Shown in pieces: positions 46,008-54,504 of a stretch of 64,000 nucleotides of DNA. This stretch comes from Pseudomonas sp. PDM16 (lineage in GTDB: Bacteria; Pseudomonadota; Gammaproteobacteria; Pseudomonadales; Pseudomonadaceae). The translations under genes and the position numbers were made by a program. Positions within the stretch are counted from its first letter, which is position 1. Each line of letters opens with the position of its first letter. The stretch lies in assembly GCF_014851865.1 (NCBI RefSeq), contig NZ_JACVAM010000002.1, positions 1 to 64,000 of the forward strand, given 5' to 3'. Below the pieces are notes generated by a model. It did no database searches. It saw only the letters and a program-made list of their open reading frames with translations, and was not told where the DNA came from.

Positions 46008-47641
46008 GTCTGGCTCCAGCGTACGTAGCAGACGTCCACCGGCATGCCTTGCTCGGTGCAGAAGGCCAGCCAGCGCTTCTGGTTGTCCTGCAGGCGGTCG
46101 CCGGGGCCCTTCACCTCGATCATCCGGTAGCGCTGCTCGGCCGGCCAGAATTGGATCAGGTCCGGCATGCCGGCGCGGTTGGCGCGAATGTCGCCGAGCA
46201 GGCGCTCGAACCAGGCGCGCAGGTGCGCCGGCGGCAGGCAGCGCAGGGCGGTTTCCAGCAGCTCGGGTGTCAGCACCGCCCAGTGCACGAAGGGCGAGAC
46301 GATGCCGTACTTGGCGGCGTAGGTGGCGCGGATCGCCTCGGCGTGGCTGCCATCCTCCAGGCGCGCCAGGCAGCGCTCGAACAGGCCTGCGCGGCGGCTG
46401 CGGAAGTCGCTGTCATGCAGGTCCACCGGCCCTGCGTGGAACGGATGGAAGAAGGCGCCGGGCAGCGGGGCGAAGATTGCCTCCCAGCAGAGCAGGCCGA
46501 ACAGGCCGCAGACCAGGGTGTTTTCCACATAAAAGGCCGGTGTCTGCTCCGTGTGCAGATATTGCTGCACCGCCCATTCCACGCTGAATTCCAGCGGCTG
46601 AGGCAATTCCAGCTCGATCAGCCCGGCCTCGGCCGCTGGCTTGCGTGGCTGCTTTGGCAGGCCGAGTTGACGTTGCAGACGCGGCAGGGCGCGTTCCAAC
46701 GCCTGAGTCTCGGCGTCGTTGCGTGGGGTGAGCAGGGCGGCGGTCGCCAGGTCGTGGGCCTGTTGCCATTCGCCGAGTTTCTCCAGCACACGGACCTGGC
46801 GCTGGCGGGCTTCGGCGTGTGTGCTGCTGGCATACAGCGCGGCGGCTTCGGCCAGTTCGCCTTCACGTTCCAATTGCTGGCCGAGGTGAAACAGCAGCTT
46901 GGCGTGGCGGCGAATCAGGTGTGGGTTATCGCTGCTGAAGTCACCCAGCTCGGCCCGCACCTCGGTTATTGGCAGGCCGGCCTCGAACAGCTCGCGGCAG
47001 TGCTGCAGGTGCAGGTAGTGGTCGATATCCAGACGGCTACGGAAGCCGCGCGACTCGGCGCCTATCTCGACCCGCTCGTAGCGGTAGATGCCCAGCTCGG
47101 CGAGCACGAATTCGGACCAGTCCTGCGCCAGGTTGCCGAAGAACAGCAGGCGCAAACGATCACACAGCGGGCCGACGGTCAGGCTGTAGAGCCGATCCAG
47201 CTGCGGGCTCCAATCGGTGAAGCTGCGTGCTTCTGGATGTAGCTCGCGCAGCGCTTCCAGCAGCTCGGTCTTCTTCAGGCTGCGCAGTGTTTCGGCCTCG
47301 GCAAAGGTGACCAACAGCTCGTCCTTGCGTAGCAGAGCGAACAACGTGTCCAGCTCCAGCTCGGCATTCTCGATCAACCACCCCAGGTGCAGCAGGGGCT
47401 TGGCGGCAGCGGCGATGTCGCCGATCTCCACATAGGCCAGCTTGCTGGCGCGAAAGTGCGGACCCTTGCGCATGATCAAGCGCACCAGCAGGGCCTGGGA
47501 GGCTTCCGGCAGCGCGTGAAAATTCGTCAGGAAGGCCTGCTCGTCCGCGTCCAGCAGGTCGGCATAGCGCTGCTCGACCCAGGCCAGCGCCGTGCGGAAG
47601 TTGCTGAGGTAGTAAAGGGGCGAGTCGAGCGAAGCGAGCAT
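46004..47641 (-). CDS. fan1: FAN1-type structure-specific nuclease (VRR-NUC)
   Basis: 545 residues. A helical, TPR-like middle leads to a C-terminal VRR-NUC domain with PD at 492-493 and E508-V-K510-G-P, then a conserved Gln (QDNQKRW). Bacterial FAN1 cuts flapped DNA near interstrand crosslinks. Paired with an Fe-S helicase it should process crosslinked or stalled structures. The ATG at 47641 has no clear ribosome site and lies 10 bases from a LexA-box-like palindrome, so the message may have almost no leader. Confidence 0.9.
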   Translation of the reverse strand: MLASLDSPLYYLSNFRTALAWVEQRYADLLDADEQAFLTNFHALPEASQALLVRLIMRKGPHFRASKLAYVEIGDIAAAAKPLLHLGWLIENAELELDTLFALLRKDELLVTFAEAETLRSLKKTELLEALRELHPEARSFTDWSPQLDRLYSLTVGPLCDRLRLLFFGNLAQDWSEFVLAELGIYRYERVEIGAESRGFRSRLDIDHYLHLQHCRELFEAGLPITEVRAELGDFSSDNPHLIRRHAKLLFHLGQQLEREGELAEAAALYASSTHAEARQRQVRVLEKLGEWQQAHDLATAALLTPRNDAETQALERALPRLQRQLGLPKQPRKPAAEAGLIELELPQPLEFSVEWAVQQYLHTEQTPAFYVENTLVCGLFGLLCWEAIFAPLPGAFFHPFHAGPVDLHDSDFRSRRAGLFERCLARLEDGSHAEAIRATYAAKYGIVSPFVHWAVLTPELLETALRCLPPAHLRAWFERLLGDIRANRAGMPDLIQFWPAEQRYRMIEVKGPGDRLQDNQKRWLAFCTEQGMPVDVCYVRWSQT

Positions 47642-47650
47642 GGCAAATAA

Positions 47651-47666
47651 CTGGCTTTATATACAG
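47651..47666 (-). promoter_or_regulatory. LexA (SOS) box candidate in front of the FAN1-helicase operon
   Basis: CTGGCTTTATATACAG has the CTG-N10-CAG frame of LexA sites and differs from CTGTATATATATACAG at three bases. It overlaps a TATAAA-type -10 on the minus strand. LexA bound here would block this promoter. Confidence 0.65.
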
Positions 47667-47822
47667 TTATGGTGCGTGAGATACGCCAGCAGGGCAACCC
47701 CGCGCCGACCGCCTGCAGTGCCGTCGGGCTTGTTACCTGAACCGTTGCCCCGGCGCACCACTCGAAATCTGTACGAAGCGCTCTGGCCCGCAAGTCAGGC
47801 GCGTATCCCGCAGGAGGCCACC

Positions 47823-48053
47823 ATGGCGCAATGGACCATCAGCTACAGCAAGGACAACAGCACCTGCACGTTGGACCTGCAGGCCGACCACAAGCCGGAG
47901 ATGGAAGAGGCGGTGCAGCACCTGCTCGACTGGGCCCGGCAGAACCTGGAGAAGGGCGAGTTCGGCGATGGCCAGGACAAACGCAGCGATGAACCGGCAG
48001 TGCTGCTGTTGCGTCACTACGGCATCACCATCACCGGCATAGCTGCAACCTGA
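47823..48053 (+). CDS. Small conserved hypothetical protein
   Basis: 76 residues from the ATG at 47823 (GGAGG about 8 bases upstream). It starts MAQWTISYSKDNSTCTLDLQ, with no signal or membrane segment and a charged helical centre (EMEEAVQHLLDWARQNLEKGEFGD). The longer frame back to 47640 would overlap the divergent FAN1 promoter and is not needed. Function unknown. Confidence 0.65.
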   Translation: MAQWTISYSKDNSTCTLDLQADHKPEMEEAVQHLLDWARQNLEKGEFGDGQDKRSDEPAVLLLRHYGITITGIAAT

Positions 48054-48439
48054 AGCGCAGCGGAGCTTTCGCCACTCGTCCGCAAGGCGGGAAAAACATG
48101 AAACTGCCCCGGTAGCCCTTCATTCAGTCACAGTGAGGCGCCATCGAAGCACATGAAGATGCGTGCCTCGCCTCCCATGACTGAAAAAGTGGAGGTTCCC
48201 ATGATTGGAGACAAGAACAGGATGGGTCAGAACGAGTCGGGCCGGCGCGGTGAAAACGAGCGCAGCAATCAGGCTCTGGTCGTGAGGGCGGCCGCACCGG
48301 CACTGTCGAGCGTGAGCAGGCGCCCGATGCCGGCCGCAAGGGAGGCGAGCGCAGTAGCGGTCGCGAGCGTTGACGCAACCGAGCGGAAGCTTCGGCTTCC
48401 GCTCGTCCTTGCGAGCAATCGAACGACGGGAGGGCAGGC
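48054..48439. other. Non-coding stretch with a strong UUCG hairpin
   Basis: The open frame from 48153 runs into the next gene and reads as low-complexity Ala/Arg/Ser, so I do not call it. Bases 48380-48405 form a perfect 11-bp stem with a TTCG loop (CGAGCGGAAGC / GCTTCCGCTCG), very stable in RNA. It ends 34 bases before the ClpP-like start. It could be a terminator, a leader structure or part of a small RNA. Confidence 0.5.
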
Positions 48440-48991
48440 ATGCGCAGTCACGTGGTCCACTTTACCGCGCCGATCAATTCTTCTACCTGTGGCCAGTTGA
48501 TCGACAAATGCTCTCAGGCCATCCAGCAGGGCGCCGATGAGCTGATCATCAAGATCGCCACCATGGGCGGCGAATGCAGCTACGGCTTCTCCCTCTACAA
48601 CTTTCTCGTTTCCCTGCCGGTACCGGTGAGGACCCACAATCTCGGCACGGTCGAATCCATGGGTAACATCATCTTTCTTGCCGGTGAGCGGCGTACCGCG
48701 TGCCCCTATAGCAAATTCCTCTTCCATCCGTTCCACTGGACGCTGAACGGCGCGGTCGATCATGTGCGTATGTCGGAATATGCGATGAGCCTGGATTACG
48801 ACCTGCAGCTGTACGCCAGTATCGTCGAGGAGCGCACTCGCGGAGCCAGGGTTCCCCTGGATGTGCTCGACTGCCTGACGGCTGGGCCCCGAATTCTGAA
48901 TGCGGAGGATGCGTTGAACTCAGGCGTCATCCATGTAGTGGATTGCCTGGGGATGCCAGCGGAGTCGGTGAGCTGGTGTGTGTACTCCTGA
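48440..48991 (+). CDS. ClpP-like serine peptidase homologue
   Basis: 183 residues, GGAGG 9 bases before the ATG. The ClpP/crotonase fold pattern is clear: GGECSYGFSLYNFL, nucleophile Ser73 in GTVESMGNIIFLAG (compare ASMG in ClpP) and His96 in FLFHPFH (compare MIHQP). Overall similarity to housekeeping ClpP is low and no clpX or clpA is adjacent. It may be an independent or regulatory peptidase. The C-terminal Asp of the triad could not be assigned with confidence. Confidence 0.75.
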   Translation: MRSHVVHFTAPINSSTCGQLIDKCSQAIQQGADELIIKIATMGGECSYGFSLYNFLVSLPVPVRTHNLGTVESMGNIIFLAGERRTACPYSKFLFHPFHWTLNGAVDHVRMSEYAMSLDYDLQLYASIVEERTRGARVPLDVLDCLTAGPRILNAEDALNSGVIHVVDCLGMPAESVSWCVYS

Positions 48992-48997
48992 TCAAGG

Positions 48998-49159
48998 TCA
49001 GGCTGCTACCGAGTTGCCTATTAGCATGCCGTGCTGCACACGGAACAGATGCCCGCTGATGCGCAAAGTGAATGGCTCTCGGCTGACGATCGTGGCACCT
49101 TCGCCGAGCAGTTCTGCGATATGGGCGCGCAGAGCGAGGTACTTTCGTTGTTCCTTCAT
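48998..49159 (-). CDS. Small conserved-looking hypothetical protein (53 residues)
   Basis: The frame on the minus strand begins MKEQRKYLALRAHIAELLGE and continues with balanced, protein-like composition (SREPFTLRISGHLFRVQHG) to TGA at 48998. GGGAG lies about 9 bases upstream of the ATG at 49159. It converges with the ClpP-like gene. The product should be soluble. Function unknown. Confidence 0.55.
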   Translation of the reverse strand: MKEQRKYLALRAHIAELLGEGATIVSREPFTLRISGHLFRVQHGMLIGNSVAA

Positions 49160-49439
49160 TCTGGAAACTCCCGAAATGGTCCGGGCAGACTATCAATAGT
49201 GTGATGATGTATACATTTGGCTATTTGAGAAGTGTGAGTTGCTTCACTGTTTTTCGCTGCTTTGTCCGCGTGCTGAGGGGCGAGGTGATGCGATTCAAGC
49301 TGGTGCGGGCTTGATGCTAGGGCCAAGGCTTCTGCTGGCATGATCCTTAACGTTAGGGCCTTGCGCCAAGAGAGCCCCGATTCATAGGGAACGATGGAGG
49401 GTTTTCATCTTAGTCATCCCGCCAGGCAGGGGCGGTGAT

Positions 49440-49739
49440 TTATCTAAAGATGGCCTTCAACACGTTCCTTACGATCGCCATCGCTACCCAGAGCAATCCC
49501 AGCCCGACAGCAAGCCAGATGCCAACGCTGATCCAGAACGCGGCAGGTGACTCGTCTCTGAGAATCTTGCTGCTCGCCTGGCGGCTGGGTATGTCCACCA
49601 TTCCTTCGATGACTCCAGAAAGCCCGAACCAGAGTCCGACGCACGCGAAGGCCAGCACGACAAATGCAGTGAGCATTTGTTCCGTCAGACTCATGGATGA
49701 GCCGTTTTTTGGATATTTCCTGCGCGGCTTCTTCGTCAA
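49440..49739 (-). CDS. Small two-helix membrane protein, unknown function
   Basis: 99 residues from TTG, or 84 from ATG at 49694; neither start has a strong ribosome site. Two hydrophobic helices (MLTAFVVLAFACVGLWFGLSGVI and FWISVGIWLAVGLGLLWVAMAIV) flank a short polar loop. The N-terminus is very basic. No family was recognised. Confidence 0.5.
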   Translation of the reverse strand: MTKKPRRKYPKNGSSMSLTEQMLTAFVVLAFACVGLWFGLSGVIEGMVDIPSRQASSKILRDESPAAFWISVGIWLAVGLGLLWVAMAIVRNVLKAIFR

Positions 49740-50084
49740 CTGAGGCTCTTGTGGAGTTGGCGATAACGCTTGAGAGAGTAAGTGTCCAGACAGTGCTTCA
49801 AGCTCGAATGTGCCAGGGAGGACATCGAATAACCGCTACCGACTGGAGAGGCTTCATTCTTTATCAATGTCGAGGCTCGTGGCCCATTGTCTGTCACAGT
49901 TTTATGAGAGGGCCGGGCGATATCATCGTGCTTGCTCCGTAGCGCTGTATCTTCCCGGCGCCTGTAGACCAGCTTGCAAGTTCGATGTAAGCGAGCCGCT
50001 CGGGGCGGGATTTCCTAGCGGCAAGATGGCAAAGCACAGGCCGTAGCTGCTTACTCATCAATTTGCTTAGAGGGAGAAGACCGA
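49740..50084. other. Intergenic stretch with no convincing feature
   Basis: Only short frames lacking ribosome sites or protein-like composition are present. The last part should hold the promoter of the DUF4375 gene. Confidence 0.5.
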
Positions 50085-50723
50085 ATGGATTACCGGATGC
50101 CTTTGCGCAGTGCCGAACCGCTGGATTCTCAGTGGGATGGCCGCCTGTATGAGTTCGTCGATTACGTCGTGGAAAAGGTCGAGGAGGCTTGGGAGTGGGA
50201 CAATCCGACAGTCGCCTCGCATCTGACAGCGACGCTGACACCGTCTCAGTTGGCGCTCTGGGCCGTCCTCAATGCCAACGGCCAGATCTGCAACGGTGGC
50301 TTTTCGCAGTTCTTCTTCAATAGCTATGGCGAATTGGCGGAAGAAGCCCTGCAGGGGTTTCGTCTGCTCCGGATGGAGGCATACGCGGAAATACTGGAAC
50401 AGGCCTATGCCATGTTCCAGTACCGCCCCATCCCCAAGGACAGGGAGCAGCGCATCGGCGCATTGGCTGACATGGCGGATGCAATCGATGCCGGTGTGGA
50501 AGAGTGCGCGGATGATGAGGAAATCGATTTCTATTGTTCGTTGGCTCAGACTCTAGGACCGCAATGGGATGAGCTGGAGAGTCGCTATTACGCGCTTATC
50601 CATCGTGAAGGCGTTTCAGGTGGATACAACGCTGCCTTCTATCGGCCTCTGGTCGATTTCATAGAGATGCATCAGGTCGATTTTTTCTGTCGTTCCCTCG
50701 CCGAAACGACCAGCGAGCGGTAG
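50085..50723 (+). CDS. DUF4375 (DMP19-like) protein
   Basis: 212 residues. The segment LNANGQICNGGFSQFFFNSYGELAEEALQGF near residue 63 is the hallmark of the DUF4375/DMP19 family, which in some cases mimics DNA. Many acidic residues follow (AGVEECADDEEIDFY). AGAGGGAG lies about 10 bases before the ATG. It is cytoplasmic. The cellular role of most members is unknown. Confidence 0.82.
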   Translation: MDYRMPLRSAEPLDSQWDGRLYEFVDYVVEKVEEAWEWDNPTVASHLTATLTPSQLALWAVLNANGQICNGGFSQFFFNSYGELAEEALQGFRLLRMEAYAEILEQAYAMFQYRPIPKDREQRIGALADMADAIDAGVEECADDEEIDFYCSLAQTLGPQWDELESRYYALIHREGVSGGYNAAFYRPLVDFIEMHQVDFFCRSLAETTSER

Positions 50724-50803
50724 CCGCTGAAAGCGCAGGACTTCCCGCTGAAAAAACGGATAATGGCGACCAATTCGTCTTGCCCGCTTTCTGGTAGTCC
50801 AGC

Positions 50804-53008
50804 ATGGAAATCAAGGTCAACTTTCTCGACAACCTCCGTCTCGAAGCCAAATTCGATGACTTCACGGTGATCGCCGATCAGCCGATTCGCTACAAGGGCG
50901 ATGGTTCGGCACCGGGGCCGTTCGACTACTTCCTGGCGTCTTCGGCGCTGTGTGCGGCCTACTTCGTCAAGCTGTACTGCCAGACGCGCAACATCCCCAC
51001 CGACAACATTCGCCTGTCGCAGAACAACATTGTTGACCCGGAAGACCGCTACAAGCAGATCTTCAAGATCCAGGTCGAGCTGCCGGCGGAGATCTCCGAG
51101 AAGGATCGCCTCGGCATCCTGCGTTCCATCGACCGTTGCACCGTGAAGAAGGTGGTGCAGGCTGGGCCGGACTTCGTCATCGAGGAAGTGGAAAACCTGG
51201 ACGCTGATGCCCAGGCGCTGCTGATTCCGGCGCTGACCGAGGGCGAGGGCACGCGCATTCTCGGCAAGGACCTGCCGCTCGAAGAAACCATCGCCAACAT
51301 GTCGGCGATTCTTGCCGGCCTGGGCATGAAGATCGAGATCGCCTCATGGCGCAACATCGTGCCCAACGTCTGGTCGTTGCATGTTCGCGATGCGGGTTCG
51401 CCGATGTGCTTTACCAACGGCAAGGGTGCGACCAAGGAAAGCGCGCTGGCCTCGGCGCTGGGCGAGTTCATCGAGCGGCTGAACTGCAACTTCTTCTACA
51501 ACGACCAGTTCTGGGGCGAGGAGATCGCCAATGCGCCGTTCGTCCACTACCCGAACGAGCAGTGGTTCAAGCCGGGGCCGAAAGACGCGCTGCCGGAAGA
51601 AATCCTCGACGACTACTGCCTGGAGATCTACAACCCGGACGGCGAGCTGCGCGGCTCGCACCTGTACGACACCAACTCGGGCAACAAGGCGCGCGGCATC
51701 TGTTCGCTGCCCTTCGTGCGCCAGTCGGACGGCGAGGCGGTGTACTTCCCCTCCAACCTGATCGAAAACCTTTACCTCAGTAACGGCATGAGCGCCGGCA
51801 ATACCCTGGCCGAGGCGCAGGTGCAGTGCCTGTCGGAAATCTTCGAGCGCGCGGTGAAACGCGAAATCCTCGAACAGGAACTGGCCCTGCCGGACGTGCC
51901 CCAGGAAGTACTGGCCAAGTACCCGGGCATCGTCGCTGGCATCAAGGGGCTGGAAGAACAGGGCTTCCCGGTGCTGGTGAAGGACGCCTCCCTGGGCGGT
52001 GAATTTCCAGTGATGTGCGTGACCCTGATGAACCCGCGTACTGGCGGCGTGTTCGCCTCGTTCGGCGCGCACCCGAGCTTCGAGGTGGCGCTGGAGCGCA
52101 GCCTCACCGAGCTGCTTCAGGGACGCAGCTTCGAGGGGCTCAACGATCTGCCGCAGCCGACCTTCGAGAGCCAGGCGCTGACCGAACCGAACAACTTCGT
52201 CGAACATTTCATCGACTCCAGCGGCGTGGTGTCCTGGCGCTTCTTCAGCGCCAAGGCCGATTACGAGTTCGTCGAGTGGGACTTCTCCGGTCACGGTGAG
52301 GACTCCAACGCCCAGGAAGCCGCGACCCTGTTCGGCATCCTGGAGGACCTGGGCAAGGAGGTGTACATGGCCGTGTACGACGACCTTGGCGCCAACGCCT
52401 GCCGCATCCTGGTGCCGGGCTACTCGGAAATCTACCCGGTGGAAGACCTGATCTGGGACAACACCAACAAGGCTCTGCTGTTCCGCTCCGACATCCTCAA
52501 CCTGTACAGCCTGAGTGACCTTCGGCTCAAGTCCCTGCTCAAGAGCCTGGAGAACAGCGACGTCGACGACTACACCGACATCACCACCCTGATCGGCGTC
52601 GAATTCGACGACAACACTGTCTGGGGGCAACTCACGATTCTGGAGCTGAAGCTGCTGATCTACGTGGCGCTGAAGAAGTTCGAGCATGCCAAGGGGCTGG
52701 TGGAGGCCTTCCTGCAGTACAACGACAACACCGTCGAGCGCGGCCTGTTCTATCAGGCACTCAACGTGGTGCTGGAAGTGCAGCTGGACGACGACCTGGA
52801 GATGGTCGACTACGAGGCCAACTTCCGCCGCATGTTCGGCAATGAGCGCATGGACGCTGCGCTTGGCTCGGTGGACGGCAGCGTGCGCTTCTTTGGCCTG
52901 ACGCCGACCAGCATGCAGCTGGAAGGCCTCGACAAGCACCTGCGGCTGGTTGAAAGCTATAAGAAGCTTCACGCGGCGCGGGCCAGGGCGGCGGGTTTCT
53001 CTAGCTGA
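50804..53008 (+). CDS. ycaO: OsmC-YcaO fusion protein
   Basis: 734 residues. Residues ~1-145 are an OsmC-like domain (FTVIADQPIRYKGDGSAPGPFDYFLASSALCAAYFVKLYCQ). From about 180 a YcaO domain follows with the ATP-binding pattern (GKGATKESALASALGEFIERLN; NTLAEAQVQCLSEIFERAVKREIL), and a C-terminal helical tail (about 590-734). E. coli YcaO helps RimO methylthiolate ribosomal protein S12. The fused OsmC part, usually a peroxide or sulfur-handling fold, suggests a link to sulfur delivery. Single gene, followed by a hairpin. Confidence 0.9.
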   Translation: MEIKVNFLDNLRLEAKFDDFTVIADQPIRYKGDGSAPGPFDYFLASSALCAAYFVKLYCQTRNIPTDNIRLSQNNIVDPEDRYKQIFKIQVELPAEISEKDRLGILRSIDRCTVKKVVQAGPDFVIEEVENLDADAQALLIPALTEGEGTRILGKDLPLEETIANMSAILAGLGMKIEIASWRNIVPNVWSLHVRDAGSPMCFTNGKGATKESALASALGEFIERLNCNFFYNDQFWGEEIANAPFVHYPNEQWFKPGPKDALPEEILDDYCLEIYNPDGELRGSHLYDTNSGNKARGICSLPFVRQSDGEAVYFPSNLIENLYLSNGMSAGNTLAEAQVQCLSEIFERAVKREILEQELALPDVPQEVLAKYPGIVAGIKGLEEQGFPVLVKDASLGGEFPVMCVTLMNPRTGGVFASFGAHPSFEVALERSLTELLQGRSFEGLNDLPQPTFESQALTEPNNFVEHFIDSSGVVSWRFFSAKADYEFVEWDFSGHGEDSNAQEAATLFGILEDLGKEVYMAVYDDLGANACRILVPGYSEIYPVEDLIWDNTNKALLFRSDILNLYSLSDLRLKSLLKSLENSDVDDYTDITTLIGVEFDDNTVWGQLTILELKLLIYVALKKFEHAKGLVEAFLQYNDNTVERGLFYQALNVVLEVQLDDDLEMVDYEANFRRMFGNERMDAALGSVDGSVRFFGLTPTSMQLEGLDKHLRLVESYKKLHAARARAAGFSS

Positions 53009-53017
53009 CGGCGCCAC

Positions 53018-53043
53018 CCCAAAGCACCTTTAGGTGCTTTGGG
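53018..53043 (+). terminator. Hairpin after ycaO
   Basis: Perfect 11-bp stem CCCAAAGCACC / GGTGCTTTGGG, loop TTTA, 9 bases past the stop. There is no T-run. Confidence 0.6.
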
Positions 53044-53085
53044 CTTGTAGCGGCAAGCTAATCGCTTTGGGGGGCGGAGATACAT

Positions 53086-53111
53086 ACGAAAAAGCCCTGC
53101 AGAGCAGGGCT
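53086..53111 (-). terminator. Terminator of tRNA-Gly
   Basis: On the minus strand AGCCCTGC-TCT-GCAGGGCT followed by TTTTTCG, beginning 15 bases past the tRNA 3' end. Confidence 0.85.
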
Positions 53112-53126
53112 TCAACTTAGAGATTC

Positions 53127-53200
53127 TGGAGCGGGCGAAGGGAATCGAACCCTCGTCATGAGCTTGGGAAGCTCAGGTAATGCCATTATACGACGCCCGC
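53127..53200 (-). tRNA. tRNA-Gly (anticodon CCC)
   Basis: 74 bases, starting GCGGGCGTCGTATAATGG, anticodon loop TTCCCAA between a TGAGC/GCTCA stem, T-arm GGTTCGATTCC and encoded CCA. All four stems pair. Confidence 0.95.
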
Positions 53201-53277
53201 TCGGGCGGCTGACTTTGTACCAGAATCGCCCGCCAAGGTGAAGCCGAACACCGCGGCCTTGCCTGTTTTCTTCTCCT

Positions 53278-54156
53278 TCATACCGCCACGGCGTGCTTTT
53301 CCGTCGACAGGCTGCGGGTGCGGCTGGCGATGGGGGGGAGCAGGAAGGCCAGCAGCGCATCGCGGGTCTGCATCCAGGCGGTCTTGTGTTCCATGTCGAG
53401 GAAGTGGCCGGCCTGGCCGATGGTGCGGAACTCGCAGTGGCGCACGTACTGTGTGAACAGGCGCGCTTCGTCCGGCGTGGTGTACTCGTCCCACTCGCCA
53501 TTGACGAACAGCAGCGGTATCTCGATTTCACCGGCGAAGCTGACGCAGGAGCGGCCCTCCATCTTCAGCACGTTCTCCACATGAAAGCTCATCTGCGCGT
53601 ACTCGTAGGCTTCAAGCCCGCTGACGTGGCGATGGTTGTAACGCTTGAACAGCGAGGGCAGGTGCTTGCCGATGGTGGCGTTGAGCACCGCACCGACATT
53701 TTCACGATCACAGGCCTGCATCACTTCGATACCGCGCTCCAAGTAGCCGAGCATGGCCTGGTTGATGATGGGGGAGAACGAGTTGATCACTGCACGTTTG
53801 ATGCGTCTTGGCTTGCGGGCCAGTGCCTGCAGAGTGGCGATGCCGCCCCAGGAGAACGACAGCACGATATCGCAGGCGAAATACTCGACCAGCTCCAGCA
53901 GGATGTCGGCTTCATCCTCGCGGGTGAGAAAGCGCTCGTGCGGGTTGTATTCGCGTGACTGCCCGGCATAGGGCAGGTCGAACAGCACCACGTTGAAATG
54001 TGGGTGGAGGTAGCGGACCGTCTGCGCGAAGGATGCGGTGGTCGACAGCGAGCCGTTGACCAGGATGATGGTCTGCTCGGCGCTGTCGGCGCGGTAGAAC
54101 TCCGTGTAAACCCGGTGTTGCCCCTGGATATCCAGCACAGCGGTTTCTGCTTTCAT
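53278..54156 (-). CDS. phaG: PhaG, (R)-3-hydroxyacyl-ACP transacylase/thioesterase
   Basis: 292 residues from the ATG at 54156 (AGGGG 8 bases upstream), giving MKAETAVLDIQGQHRVYTEFYRAD, nearly the start of P. putida PhaG. Alpha/beta-hydrolase motifs: VLFDLPYAGQSREYNP, SFSWGGIATL, NGEWDEYTT and AGHFLDMEHKTAW. The PhaG/RhlA family diverts 3-hydroxyacyl chains from fatty acid synthesis. PhaG feeds medium-chain polyhydroxyalkanoate, RhlA feeds rhamnolipid. The N-terminus and the TIGKHLPSLFKRYNHRHVS segment favour PhaG. No rhlB or pha genes adjoin. Confidence 0.87.
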   Translation of the reverse strand: MKAETAVLDIQGQHRVYTEFYRADSAEQTIILVNGSLSTTASFAQTVRYLHPHFNVVLFDLPYAGQSREYNPHERFLTREDEADILLELVEYFACDIVLSFSWGGIATLQALARKPRRIKRAVINSFSPIINQAMLGYLERGIEVMQACDRENVGAVLNATIGKHLPSLFKRYNHRHVSGLEAYEYAQMSFHVENVLKMEGRSCVSFAGEIEIPLLFVNGEWDEYTTPDEARLFTQYVRHCEFRTIGQAGHFLDMEHKTAWMQTRDALLAFLLPPIASRTRSLSTEKHAVAV

Positions 54157-54504
54157 GGTCATGCCCCTGACGTACGACGATACGGACGCGCAGCGCCAGA
54201 CTGCTGCTGCACGCGAGTTCAGGACAGGTAGGCATATGCCTGGGAAGCGGGGCCTGGTCGGCTCGAAGGGCTGGCCGATGGTTGTTGTTAGCGGCGGGTA
54301 TTTCCGGAACGGGCATCGGCCTTGCGGCACGACGAGGGGCAGACCCGTTGGTGGTGCCTGAGGCACTCGACCGGAAAAAGCATTCTTAGAGTGTGGTTGA
54401 GACTGTTCGGTCACATCTGGACCTTGATTCTGATTCAAGCAGGCTTGTGTTGCAGGTGCAAGTCACTTGGGTGACCCATGCTGCAGCATCTGCCCGACGG
54501 TCAT
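54157..54504. other. Upstream region of phaG
   Basis: No convincing gene. It should contain the phaG promoter on the minus strand. I saw no clear sigma-54 or sigma-70 match. Confidence 0.5.

Noticed and set aside
48153..48500. 115-codon frame with ATG at 48153 or 48201
   Set aside because: Low-complexity composition, overlap with the ClpP-like gene and no ribosome site; the stretch is better explained as leader with a hairpin.
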